Of a stretch of DNA of 64,000 nucleotides, positions 23,501 to 35,442 are shown piece by piece. A program made the translations under genes and the position numbers. Position 1 is the stretch's first letter, and every line of letters begins with the position of its first letter. The stretch is from Parasponia andersonii (taxonomy: Eukaryota; Streptophyta; Magnoliopsida; Rosales; Cannabaceae), in the NCBI GenBank assembly GCA_002914805.1, contig JXTB01000125.1, positions 505,683 to 569,682 of the forward strand. Reading direction: 5' to 3'. The notes beneath the pieces were generated by a model. That model made no database searches, was not told the DNA's origin, and was given only the letters and a program-made list of their open reading frames with translations.

Positions 23501-23763
23501 TTTAAGATTAAGTGTTTGGTCTTTCTAGGCTAGATCGTTTTTCACGTGGTTCCTAATTACTATTGAATGTTGATTTTATTCAATCCTGAGCAGGAATTAA
23601 CTGGAGTTTTAACATGAACTGTATGCTACATTATGCCCTATATAGAGACCTTTTTTTTCCAATATGGGCACTTGCAGAATACCGCAAGCATGTTTCATTT
23701 ACACAGTTGGAGAGACCAGTAAGATCAACTTATGTAATGTGTGCTTTAAACCAATATATATAG
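20512..23763 (+). pseudogene. Oxidosqualene cyclase pseudogene, ten 3' exons
   Basis: Exons by frame and GT-AG sites: about 20512-20699, 20802-20915, 21177-21296, 21436-21558, 21927-22025, 22329-22385, 22531-22721, 22821-22998, 23320-23488 and 23594-23763. They encode the C-terminal about 60% of a beta-amyrin/lupeol-type cyclase. Visible steps are [77 protein letters not shown] (DCTAE protonates the epoxide), [24 protein letters not shown], and QW repeats QMSDGLW and QKVNGGW. Lesions: the Tyr codon opening the 22821 exon is TAG (22822-22824); an extra four bases near 23381-23391 shift frame; a net one-base loss near 23607-23620 shifts it again. About 245 residues between exon 1 and 20512, including the MWCYCR-type region, are missing. 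Confidence 0.93.
21600..21871. mobile_element. Nonautonomous CACTA miniature element in a cyclase intron
   Basis: A 272-bp insert begins CACTACGACC and ends GGTAGTG. It is flanked by the 3-bp duplication ATT (21597-21599 and 21872-21874), the TSD length of the CACTA (En/Spm) superfamily. An internal inverted repeat AGTCACAAA/TTTGTGAC lies next to the left end. There is no coding capacity. It sits in the intron between the DCTAE exon and the [10 protein letters not shown] exon without touching splice sites. Confidence 0.75.
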
Positions 23764-23885
23764 AGTTGATAAAGCTCTCTTAGTACTTATGTTCAGCAAA
23801 CGTTTATGTTTTGTACCGCTACAAAATATTTTACAAGTACAAACTTTAGTACAATATAATTTCTATTAATAAAGTTTCTTGATCT
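23764..23885. other. Short 3' flank of the cyclase pseudogene
   Basis: AT-rich sequence after the probable stop TAG (23761-23763). It presumably held the 3' untranslated region; the solo LTR inserted about 125 bases downstream. No polyadenylation signal can be assigned with certainty. Confidence 0.4.
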
Positions 23886-23890
23886 CAAAT

Positions 23891-26683
23891 TGTAAAATCC
23901 TAAAATTTTGTAAGAATAATCAAGTAATTTTACTTCAAGGACATTTTGGTAATTTTGTATTTTAGATTAATTAAATTAAAATAAAAAAAAATTCGGTGTT
24001 GAATCTAGACAAAATTATATCTAGATACATTTGGGGTAAAAGTGAAAAAGAAATTTCAAATTGAGGACAAAAGTGTAATTAATGAGGGACTAAAATGAAA
24101 GAATCTTTTAAAATTGTGGCCAAAGTGGAATTTCAGAAACTAATTTTTTCGGTCGAATCAGATTGTGCCATGTGTCCCACTGCTACAGTTTTGAAAAATT
24201 GCGTAAAAACCCCCTATTTCTTCTTCTTCTCCACGGAGGTCCTCCCGAAGCCACCCACGAAAACTGTTCATCCGAGCCTCCACCGTCCGCCACCGTGCCA
24301 GACGCACCCGTCCGCCATGACTGAGAGACGCAACGAATCAGCGCCGGGTGCTGCTACCGTGAACCGCCGCCTGTCGCCAGAGAAATCGTGGTCGGAAGAT
24401 TTCGCTACCAGAATGGTTTTTCACCCACCGTGCCGCCGACCGACGTTCGATCACCGTGCCACCACCACCGTTGGATTCGTCTCGACTCCAGCTTTGATTT
24501 TCGACCACTCTCGGCCTCCAACTCGGCTCCGATAAGAAGTTGGCTACTGTAGCAATATTTTAATATTTAAATTGTGGTATTTTCGTAATTATTTTGAATT
24601 GAGTTATTTTTCCCGAGAAAATTATACCACGTAATAGAGGAGTTTGAAACATGGAATTTCATGATTTTTAAGTGTTAAAACAATAATCAGAAGATTGTTA
24701 ATTATCAGGATGAAAATGTGGTTTTTTTCTAAATATTTTCAAAATGTGGTATTTTTATAATTTTCGGATTTTGAGCCCATTTAGAGTTCGGGACCTCGAA
24801 ACTGAGTTCTGACTTCAAATTTGGACTCAGTGAGGTCGGGATATGAAGTTTGATATAAAATATCACTATTTTCTGAAGTAGCACGAAATTCAAGAAAATA
24901 GCTCGTGAATTGCACCATTTTACGTGCCACAGGCCGGTTCCGTACCGGAACCCATTTTCGACGAACTTTCTATCTAAACCAACGTTTTTGGGTGTTCTGA
25001 ATTCAGTGGTGACCTCTGTTTCTCAATCCGAGACTCCGTTTAAAAAGTCAACTTTTCAAGTGAACGAGACGAGACTCGAGAACAACTATCCGATCAACCC
25101 GGTGATCAATTGAGGATATTTCTAGCATCGTTAACTCAGCATAATTACTATTTCGAGGTAAGGGATTCAATTTCCTTGTTTTCTATTATTTTCATTTAAA
25201 TTAGAATTTATCTTGAAAAATGAAATTTTGTGATTTTATTAAATTGAATTATTTGAATAGTTATTTTGATGAACTATGAATTTGTAAAACATTGTAGACT
25301 GCTCTAGATAATTTTTAAATATGGTTTTGTGCAAGTTTTTATACTTGGAATTTGGTAAAGCCATGGAAACTGTACTTTTGGTTTTTAAAGTACAAAATGG
25401 GTTTTAATTAAAAATCAGAGCATGTCTAGAATGTTAAACCACGACATGGTTATTTGAGACTTTATATATATTGTACATTTCATACGATCAGGCATGAGAG
25501 TCGTCTTAGGCATCACGATATTGTAGTAAGCGGACTAGTACACCCGCCTTCGGTGAGAGCCCATAAACCCGCGCGGGGTTTGTTTTCTGACTATCTCTAT
25601 TCGGTAGACATAGGCATTCGGTGCCCCTCCGGTTCGGTAGGATTTGACACATAGGTATCCCTCCGGTTTTTTAGAGATAGATGTCAGACAGAGAGCACTC
25701 AATACATGTAGTATAAGTTGCTCTAGTTGTGATGAGAGGATGAGGACTCATGTGATGTGTTGATTTATGTGATGTGCGTTATACTTATTTATATTAAGAC
25801 TTTTATATGTTTTGACCTGAATATCTGGTTTGATTTTAGCATGGTTTTCTATAAATGGTTTAAATACTTGATATTTATAGAAATGCTTATTATTAACCAT
25901 GCAGATGTGCACTATGCTTGTTTTATTATGGTTTTCTATCTGTTTTAACCTGGATATATATCTGATTTTTATTTGAGCATGATATTCTGTAAAGATTTTC
26001 TATATATGTCTCAAATGCTCCATATTTATTAAGATGTTTTCCAGAACTACTAACTATGCAGTTGTATTGAGAATTACTAAAAAGGTTTTTCCTAAAGGGT
26101 AATTGAGTTTTTTACTGAGCATTCACATGCTCACCCCCTACTTCCTTTCTCTTTCAGGTATCAAATTATTCTGTGACAGATATTTGTGTGGCTTGGCAAG
26201 CATGTTTGGTGTATGCTTGTAGTTCCAGTCCTCTTCATTGGTTGGTTCATACTCTGTATCGTTTTCTCTTTTTCTAAGTCAAATTTATTTAGCCATTCAT
26301 AATATATTTACTGAGTAGATGTATGAGGATGATTTCGATATTTAATCGAGTACTTAGACATAGAAATGATTTTATGAAAATTATTTTAATTATGGGCCTA
26401 TGGTTTTAAATTGAACACTTTCATTAAACTTAATGATTTAAATAAAAAGTTTCTAAAATTTATTATTTATCATGTCGCTAAATTTAAATGCCTTAGAAAT
26501 TTAAATTAGTAGATAATGTTGTAATTTATCGAGTTGGTCCAATATTAAAATTTACTTACTCTTGAGGACTAAAACTTAAATTTTAAGTACTCGACTTTTT
26601 CTGAAAATTTTGAGAATTTCTGTTTATCACTGTTTTCACTTAAATTTACTAAAAATCATGGCCTTTGATTTTCGGTCGTGACA
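23891..26683 (+). mobile_element. Solo LTR, Tekay-like superfamily (TSD CAAAT)
   Basis: A 2.8 kb LTR begins TGTAAAATCCTAAAATTTTG and ends CGGTCGTGACA, with the exact 5-bp duplication CAAAT at 23886-23890 and 26684-26688. It is colinear with the LTR at 14767-17307: GC-rich patch (24230-24535), hairpin (25565-25581) and CTCACCCC..TTTCAGGT block (26130-26160). An extra piece around 25905-26030 looks like a partial internal repeat of its own neighbour. The 146-codon frame at 24095-24535 is LTR sequence with no family resemblance. Confidence 0.92.
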
Positions 26684-26688
26684 CAAAT

Positions 26689-27846
26689 GATCTATTACAA
26701 TTCAAATTCCCATTGATCGAAACTCGATGAGAATTTGAGGGATGTGTTCAAAGTAGATGCTAAGAACCATGTTATGCTCTATTTATTTGTAATTTATCTG
26801 TACTTTTTCTAGTTGCATCTATAGGTTATATTTGATGAAGATGAAAGAACATGATAGGGAAATAAAAGTTGGAAGAAAGATGGAAAATGTGTAAGATGGA
26901 AATGAAAATCTTTTTCTTCCTATATTTTTCTTTTTTTGGTGAATAAATAAGAAATAAAATAAACTTACTTTCTTTTATTTGCTATTTAAGGTAAAAATGA
27001 ACTCACAGAAAGTACTCTATTTCAAAATTATGATTTTATTCTTATATTGGTATTTGTGTTTTGTTTATTTTTTAAAACTTGATAAATTATTAAAATATGG
27101 TAAGACTACAATTCAAGTTTTTCCTTCCATTTTCTCTTTAACATGGAAAAAATACTAGGTTGTCTCACCCAATTTCTTCTCCCTTCTCTTTTCTCTCATA
27201 TCAAACATGCACTCTCTCCTCATATTTTTTTCCCCTCATGCGTGTTATTGTAAAATACATTAACATTTTACAATCTTGAGTTCTTTCAAGTTTCTGATTT
27301 ATTGCCAGAATGTTACATATGTGTATTTTTTTTTTCTTTGAGTGAATGCTTATAGATGTTGATGATAAACTTTTAGTTGAATTGAAAAATAACATATTTA
27401 TTGTTAGAATTTGAAGTAGATTCAACTAAATTATGCACGCTATAAAATCATTCATGGGTATCACGTGCCCGAGGCATGTGCAATATACTAGTATTTTTAC
27501 TACATACCAAACTCTTGACAAGAAACTTTAAAGAAAGTTAATTGTATCGTAGTTGGTACACAACTAACTATTTCCTCTCTTTCTAAACATTACCCAAGAA
27601 GACTCATAAATGAATAAGGGGGAAAAATAAAGAAATTATAGCACATAAAAGGAGTTCAAACAACCGAAGTCAGAGAAAATAAACAAGAAAAAAACAATAA
27701 TCTAGGAGGGTTCCTACAAGGTTATGCATGTCAACAAATCAACAATCCATATTCATAACATAACACCCATTAATAATATACCTAAAAAATTAAACCTGCA
27801 TAAAAATCGTATCCAACCAGCCCAAAGCATTTCTCAAATATATCAC
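26689..27846. other. AT-rich intergenic DNA
   Basis: No coding region, RNA gene or clear repeat boundary was recognised. Confidence 0.5.
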
Positions 27847-27851
27847 ATCCA

Positions 27852-29426
27852 TGTTGATTATTTCTAACACACAAACACCACTAGTATATGGATCGCAACA
27901 AGTAATATAAAGATAAGAAAATATCGATCCTACGAGGAGTACTTGATTTACACATGTTAAGTACTAACTGAAACTAGCTACTGATTTATCTAAACAACAA
28001 TATTTGATGGTTTTGTATAAGAATCAAAATGTAAATAGCATTGTAAAAGGCAAGAAAGGAAACCGAAATTTCACAACTATAGATAGTTTTTAAAGCAATA
28101 GTAGGGAATCTATGGATACAATCTATGCTCTAACTCCTCTAACTACTAGTTTTCCTCATAAAAAAATTATCCATATAGATTGACAATTGAGAATTCTACT
28201 GTATTCGCAAACTCCTTTCTAAGATATAAGTAAAAATATTTAGACTAGTTAATATTACTCCTAATATAAATAGACTAGACTCGTTAAATTTGGCAATTTT
28301 CATACAAGGTTACACAAGTCCCATAGGTATATTCTTATCCTATGCGAATTCATCGCACATAAGGCATTATTATGATGTTCTATTTATGTCCAAACCTATA
28401 TTCCTCTTCCTAAGTTTATATAAATTTCACAACCCAACTCTATTTACTAGTCAAGTAAATAGATGCATTAAGCTCAAAATAGAACAATCAATTCAACCAT
28501 GGATATCAAGAACAAGAGAGAAAAACCAAATAGCTGGATTACATTAGAGGTACAATTACCTCCCTAGAAATAGAGTTTAGCTCATGTTCATACAAAGAGA
28601 AATACAACATATACAATAAGATTGATACATGTTCAAGTACAAAAAATAGAAGATGAAAAATAAGAAGAAGAGATAATAAAAACTCTTTTTTACCCTTCCC
28701 AATATGATTCCTCTTTGGCTTGAATCATCTTCCTTGATATTATTTCCTCCCTTAAAAGAGCTCTAGATCCCTTGGCTGTTAGGGTTTTTGTCCCTTTTTC
28801 CGTCCCCCTTTCTCAGATGAGCCAAAGAGAGGTTAAATAGCTGAGATAAAACCAACCACGATCCAGAAATTCTACAATATGTCTATGCTTTGTGGCACTG
28901 CAGTACCAAAACTGTCGAACCAGTGGTGTTGCAGCATTGGACTGTGGTACTGTAGTACCATAATATCCCAAGGATGGCACTGCAGTCCATGGGCATGGTG
29001 CTGCGACGCCAAGGGACTTATCTCTTAGCGCAACGGCACTGTGGACGCGGTGCTGTGAACTTATCTCCTTGCACTGCGGCATTGTAGAATGGTGCTGCAG
29101 CACCACAGAAGTGGCGCCACACCCAGTCTCTGGGACTTTTGGCACTGCGGTGCTAACTTGGCACTACTGGTACCTAGTTCTAATGAGTTCTTCCCATTCT
29201 AGCATTGCTACACACTGTTGAGACATAGTTGATCTGTTTTTGCTCGCAAATGATCGAAATTACATTAGTTTTGCCTTGATTTCATTTGAACAGCCTAAAT
29301 TCTCCTCTCGATGACTTCTCACCTAAAATATACATTAAAAACAATGAAATAAGTAAAAAGAGATCAAAGATAAGCAATTATTAAGCTCGAAAGTATAGTA
29401 AAAATAAGTGTGAAATACACTTATCA
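27852..29426 (-). mobile_element. Solo LTR of a second gypsy-like family (TSD ATCCA)
   Basis: On the minus strand it begins TGATAAGTGTATTTC and ends ATAATCAACA. The exact 5-bp duplication ATCCA flanks it (27847-27851 and 29427-29431), giving a 1575-bp solo LTR. A GC-rich patch at 28860-29165 repeats words such as 'CTGCAGTACC', 'GTGCTGCAGCACC' and 'GCACTGCGG'. The 110-codon frame across it (28813-29145) is a by-product of that repeat. Confidence 0.9.
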
Positions 29427-29718
29427 ATCCACTAAACAACTCATAAAACCATTCAAATCAATATAAATCATAATTTCTCAAAGTTCCAATATATCGAATT
29501 TTAATAAAAATTCATTTAAAACAGGGTAATTGAATCCCCTTGTCTCATTAGGATAGTAAGCCTAGCTATCGGATGCTCAAGACACTCCATAGTACTCAAT
29601 TTTATGTTCGATGGATGCTCAATATCTTCCATTTGCTAACTTTGAAAAATGGTCTTTTTACTAGTTGTTTAAATGGTCAAATAGAACTCACCACTGTGTT
29701 TATATCATCAAAATGTGT

Positions 29719-30082
29719 CATTACAAGAAAATAACACCTTCACTTACACATATATGTATAGTTAAAAATTAAATATGTGTAAGTAAATATATTTAGCTAC
29801 ACATACCGTAAGTGAAGAGATGTGTAGGTATCTTATTCATTAATACGACTTTTGAATTGAAAAACAACCATCGGCATAATTTTTAGGAAAAAACTTGACC
29901 TTCGACGGTATGGGTTTCGATAATCGGAGAATTCAACAGTCGTGCTATATGTCAGACTAAATCATTTGACAAATACATTGAAATAGCACCACTTTCACTT
30001 CGATCCAATGATTAGATTTGATAGTGACATGTCAAAACTCAAGGTGTAAATGACCCAAAATAACAATTTCTCTTCAGCAGTG
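29719..30082. mobile_element. CACTA-like fragment
   Basis: The left edge CATTACAAGAAAATAACACC is one base away from the common CACTA terminus CACTACAAGAAAA. A possible right end ...CAGCAGTG closes near 30082. The 3-bp flanks do not match (TGT and AGT), so the right boundary is uncertain. No coding sequence. Confidence 0.4.
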
Positions 30083-30090
30083 AGTCGATC

Positions 30091-30761
30091 TAGAGATGTC
30101 AAACGGGCTGGACCGCCCATTTAGCAAGAGGGCATGGCACAAAAAATTTTATGCTGAACACAGCATAGCAAAGGATACCAAGCACGACATGAGGTATGGA
30201 AACATGTCGAAATTTAGTTTTTGGTACTATAGGATAGTACAGCACGACACAATCATAGGCACAAGCACAACACAAGTACGACACGACCCAAAATGCATGA
30301 AAAACATAACTCTGAACACTTTTCTTATTTTTTTTCTTTTAAAAATCATCTTGCATTAGTAATTTTTAATTGAATATTTCATTTTCAAGTAATTACGAGT
30401 ATATTACAAATTTTGATTATTACTTTAAATCAATTTAATTATAGATATATTACATATTTTGATCATTATTTTAAAATATTGACTGTCATAATAATTTAAT
30501 AGGTCAACTGAAGATGGACACAAAGATACATTGATACATTTGGTATATTACGTTCGGTACAATAAAGGCCTAGTATAATTATGAGTACAACACAAGATAT
30601 TTATGTGTCTGTGGGCTGTGCCAAGCCTAGAGTCTTAAAACATGGGCCAATATGAGTACGACAAGATGTTTTATTGGGTCGTGCCAAGTACGACACGAGG
30701 CATGAGCGGGCTTACCTTTCACGTGATGGGCTTGCATGACACGGCCTATTTGGCATCTCTA
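30091..30761. mobile_element. Nonautonomous hAT element
   Basis: The terminal repeats TAGAGATGTCAAA (30091) and TTTGGCATCTCTA (ending 30761) are inverted copies with one mismatch. The 8-bp flanks AGTCGATC (30083-30090) and AGAGGATC (30762-30769) agree at six of eight positions, as expected for an old hAT duplication. The interior is rich in CACGACAC/GCACGAC words shared with the element at 39529-40665. The frames at 30096-30359 and 30099-30284 inside it are chance. Confidence 0.75.
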
Positions 30762-30769
30762 AGAGGATC

Positions 30770-31770
30770 AATGTGGGATCGATCTTTGACAATTGTTATC
30801 ACTTGAGTTCGAACATTAGGGGGTTTAGAGGGAGATGGAGCCATTGATAGGTATAGGGAGAAAGTTTAGAGAAATCTTGGGGTTGTCTTAGGATAGATTC
30901 ACTTGATCAGCCTAATTAGGGGAACTTTTATCTCACATTTTTATCATTTGAGTCCTCAGAAATAAATGAATCTATCCATTGAACTTTTCAAATCAATGGG
31001 ATGGCCAAAAGTTTCTGAGAACTTTTTCAATAGAACTCTAATATAAATTTATTTGAATTTCAGGTTTTTTACATTTTTCCTTCTTAAAGAAATTTTATTC
31101 TAGAAATTTGAAAAAAAAAACTAGGAGTAAGTAATGGCATAATATAGATAGTCAACGAAAAGAGAACGCATACCTAAAAGTAGAATCCACAAAACACTAA
31201 AAAAAAATGATTCAAACAAGGAACTTGAAATGCAACCTACATCTTAATATTCAATTCAACTAGCATATCATCAATACCATAATAATAGGCAAGAATTAAC
31301 CATGTACAAAGACGATAACAAATCACGGGATGTGTCAACCATAGATACGACCTCATCACCATGAAAACTAAATGTACTTATACCCAACCACAAGAGAGTT
31401 AGAACAATGATCTCAAGTAAATAGGTAGTCACAAAGATAAATAATGATGAATATGAAAAACAATGTAGAGTATGTGAGCTTAATAATCTTAAGATTGATC
31501 GAGCTACCAAATTAGAATAGCAAACCAAATTTTGAGCACACTCTAATCATAACAAATCATAAATATCTTAAGACTAGTCCATTTGTCTGCAACTCAAGCC
31601 TTAGCAAAGACACTTTCCTGAACAAAATTTAGAACAAAAAAATTAGTAACATTGTGTCACACTACACAAGATAAGTGAGTTTGGAGATTGAAAGAGATGA
31701 AAAATAACTCAATAGTCAAAAGTCATTTACTATTCCTTATACCAAGAAAGGAACAACATTAAGCATATAC
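30770..31770. other. Intergenic DNA, nothing recognised
   Basis: AT-rich sequence without a supported gene. The minus frame 31271-31528 has no recognisable motif beyond chance hydrophobic stretches. Confidence 0.45.
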
Positions 31771-32575
31771 TGGTTGTGTATTTTGCAAGTACACATATTT
31801 GTGACAAGTATTATATTGTAAGTGTAACTATCATTTTACGAAGACTGTTGGTTTATTAACTACTAAAATTGTGCTAAACCTAACTTTATTTGAGTAAAAT
31901 GACTAGAGGTGTATTAAACTCTATAAACTAAAATCAAATAAAAATAAAATAAAGAAAACGTAAAGTGAACAAAAGGATCAATGAGTAAAAACAAACGGTG
32001 GGGTCTCTGATTTTACCTTAACTACTTCATTCTAAATTATTTATCTCATTAGTCTAAAATTATTCTCCTAGTTGATAGTCAAGATTCTCTATTTTATTTA
32101 CTAGTCTCTCCTAAAGTATAATAAAAATACCTTTAATTACTAACCCACTATATTTCTATATAAATTAAACTAATTATGAGTTCATTAAGATCTTTAGAAA
32201 CTCATATAATACTATACAAATTATATTAATATATTCCTATTTCACATATAGTTTATGACTTTCAACCAAACGAACTAAACAAATAAATCTCCTTTTGATT
32301 TCATTATGATTAAGAATTAATCTAATTAATGGCCAGTTAATTAGAAGTATTATGATCATAGATAAAAACTTAATTAAGAAAAATAATTCACAGACTAAAT
32401 TGAGAGAACAATTCAAAATTTCATAATTAAGTAACATTGTAATCTCAGAAAAAGAAAATTTTTAGTTCGTAGTGGAAAAAGAAAGACTTCATACTAATTG
32501 AAAAGCACACAGAGAAAAAAAGAGAAAAAATTAGTAGTAGATTTGAAGCCATAACTATCTTTGTTGATACAAAAC
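31771..32575 (-). mobile_element. Truncated LTR fragment (second gypsy-like family), minus strand
   Basis: Starts TGGTTGTGTATTTTGCAAG and includes GTACACATATTTGTGACAAG, the reverse-complement text of the R/U5 end of the LTR family at 27852 and 47834. The U3-side part is missing. It meets a + strand fragment head to head at about 32575. No target duplication was found. Confidence 0.5.
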
Positions 32576-34153
32576 TCACACTTTGTCGTTTATATCTTTA
32601 GTACTTGATTTATATTTTGCTATTCTTTTTCTTGTTTTATTATGCTTGAAGACAAGCAAATATTCAAATTTGATTATATTTGATGAGTGATTAATTCACT
32701 TATAAATTAAGTATCATTCAACTCAAATAATTGTAGGTTCTAAAGTATTTTTATTAGTTTGATGTGTTTTTACTTTTCTTTTATAGATCTTATGAATTAA
32801 TGAGAATCAAGAAAACTTACTGACAAATATAGATATTTCAACTAATTGGGATGAAAGTTGAATCTGAAATGAATGCAATGAAATGAAAATCAGACAAAAC
32901 GAAGCTAAAACGAAGAAATGACACCCCTTGGAAGAAAAGTTATCGTGTTGCGTTCTAGAACTAAGAGCGTTGCGGCACTATAATAGTAGTATCATGATGC
33001 TATTTGAAAAACTAACTTCCAGAGGCTAGAGTATCGTGGTGCTTACTTAGGAGGCTGCAACACTACACAGCATCCGAAAGCGCATTTTTAGCGAGTTTTT
33101 AGAGCCAATCTAGACCCTTGATGCTATTTGATCGAATGGTTGACATTCCACTCAACCTAGGTCATCTTGAAGCCCCTTAAATATATCCTTAAGCCTCTAT
33201 TTGAAGTGTTGAGAGTTAGAAGAGAAAACACAACAAAGAAAGCTTAAAACTATAAGAGAGGAAGGAGCTTTGGAGAAAAAAATCTTAGAGAGGATGCTTG
33301 AGAGAGTAGTTTGAAGAGATTAAAGCTTGAAGTTCTACCTCCACAAATGAATTTTTCTCATCCTCTTTCTCACCCTAATCTTATTTAAATTTTTGTATTG
33401 TACTTGATTCATAAATATGTTTGGATATATGAAATTATTATTGAGATTAGTATTGGAGTCTCCTAAGTTGTATTTATTGTTATATACTTAGGAAATGATG
33501 TAGTTTAAACTTTGATTCTATGTCTTGATTTCCAATATGTTCTTTGATGTTATTCTTGAATTTATTTATGCTATTACATATTTAATGCTTCGAAACTAAT
33601 TAGTTACTAGTTAGATAATTTGGTTTTTAAAATTTGGCACTTAAGAAAAGGAATTTTAGAAATAACTATAGGATAGTATAATCTAGGACTTATAGAGTTT
33701 GAGAAAACTTATAATTTCTTTGAAGCCATGATCAAAGAACCATTGAATATAATAAATTCTTAATTTCTAGGTTTAGAATAGAGATATTAAAACCGGGATT
33801 TAGGAATGATTTCACTTGGCACTTGAGAGAGAAAATAGAAATACCTTCGGATTCTTGGCTTATAAACTAGGAATAATTAATTATAATAAAATTGGCGATC
33901 AAGAGACATAGTTGATAGTTAGGTGAATTCAATCCCCTAGTATATTTGTGCATAGAGATTTCATATTTTATTTTTATATTTATATTTATCTTTGTATTTA
34001 TTTAAGTTATAAATTCATTTAATTTGGTTGCCCAGAGAGAGTTAGGTCACTATAATTCTGGTAATTAATAATAATTTAACACATAATTCCTCATAGAATC
34101 GACAACACTATATTTATCACTTTATTATTTGATTACGACATGTGCACTTACAG

Positions 34154-34199
<46 letters not shown>

Positions 34200-34208
34200 A
34201 GCGTAACA
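32576..34208 (+). mobile_element. 3' end of an LTR element: last internal bases plus 3' LTR
   Basis: ATGCTTGAAGACAAGCAAA (32642-32660) is the kind of 3' internal text that precedes the LTR in this plant gypsy family. An LTR starting TGATGAGTGATTAATTC (32681) follows and ends after an AT microsatellite (34162-34197) with AAGCGTAACA (34208). The block at 32920-33085 with 'GTTGCGGCACT' and 'GAGGCTGCAACACT' words corresponds to the GC-rich repeat of the LTR at 27852-29426, in opposite orientation. Most of the element is lost. Confidence 0.6.
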
Positions 34209-35442
34209 GGACCACATATCAATTCAAATACGTTTTAAGTCTTTTATCTAAGATAAAACCATATAGAAATAATCCAAACATCAAATAACAAGTTGTATTA
34301 AAAGTAATGTCATAGTACTCTCAGAAATAAGATTACAGCAGGATAGACTTTCTAATATACCATTTTGTAGTGACGCAAGTCTCTCATTTATCATTATCTC
34401 ATAGTAAATTGAAAACAATTATGCTTACAAATATAAAATAATAAATAATGGGGCATTTGGACACTAGTTCCTAAAACCATACTTGAACTTCTAACATTCC
34501 ATGAGACTATAGGCAAGAAAATTTGATAAATATCATAGACAACTTCCAAATTCAAAGTTTATTGGAGATTTTAGTTCACAAAAGACTTAGAAAAACCATT
34601 TATATTCTTTTTTTCTTAATTTTTTTGTTTGGTCTATAGCAAAATGACCAAATTTTAGGCTCATTTTCATTTTTGAGTAAATGCTCGTATTTCATATATT
34701 ATAGCAAAATGACTATTATAGTAGCATATATAACAAGTGTAAAAACATGATGCACTCCGTATAAAAATTAACATACTTAATACCTACTAAACTAAAGTTA
34801 GTATATAAATAGATAATATAAGTGTTAAAATATATACACTTAGCCCTTCAGGATTTGACCACAAAAAGATAAAAATATGCATTTATTAAAATGGAGCATA
34901 AAAAATAGAGACACTTTGATTTCTAGATCTCTTCTCCAGGAATTATCTTAGTCATGTTTTTAGTGGAGCCCATTTGTAATGAGATTTTATTTTATTTTAT
35001 TTTATCCCCCAGATTAGATATTCGAATAAAGTTTCACGGAGAGTTGTATTGCATATGGCATTTCAAAAAAAGGATAATTACACATTTGTACTCTCTATTT
35101 CACCTAATTGTTCTATTTATATTCTTAATTTTGATTCTTATCAACATTAATTTTCATATTTTAAACTTGTTATATATTCATACAATATCTATGTCAACTA
35201 CTAATTTTAATCTATAAAATTACCACAATACCTTTCAGTATTTAAATATAAATTCATAAAAAAAAATTAAAACTGATAAATAAAATACAAAACACATTTA
35301 GAAATTCTACTTGTTAAAAAAAATTGACATTATTTCTCCCTTTGCCTCTTCATCTTCTTTCCTTCTCTTACTATAGATTTTCTTACGGCCATTACCACTT
35401 GGCCACTGCATTTCGCCATTTCGTGCAACCTGATTCCTCCCA
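34209..35442. other. AT-rich intergenic DNA
   Basis: No gene or bounded repeat recognised. The 87-codon frame 34954-35217 is Ile/Leu/Phe-rich because of base composition and is not supported. Confidence 0.5.

Noticed and set aside
5707..23763. A plant triterpene gene cluster
   Set aside because: Only the broken cyclase was found; no cytochrome P450, acyltransferase or glycosyltransferase sequence is visible in the window.
24095..24535. 146-codon open frame rich in Pro/Arg
   Set aside because: It lies inside a solo LTR with an exact target duplication. The same region of the sister LTR (15150-15440) has no matching frame, and no family is recognisable.
28813..29145. 110-codon minus-strand frame with many Cys and His
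   Set aside because: It is produced by GC-rich word repeats within a solo LTR, not by a zinc-finger gene.
34162..34197. AT microsatellite as an origin or regulatory site
   Set aside because: A simple TA run like those at 739, 5648, 19546, 22748 and 23054; no evidence of function.
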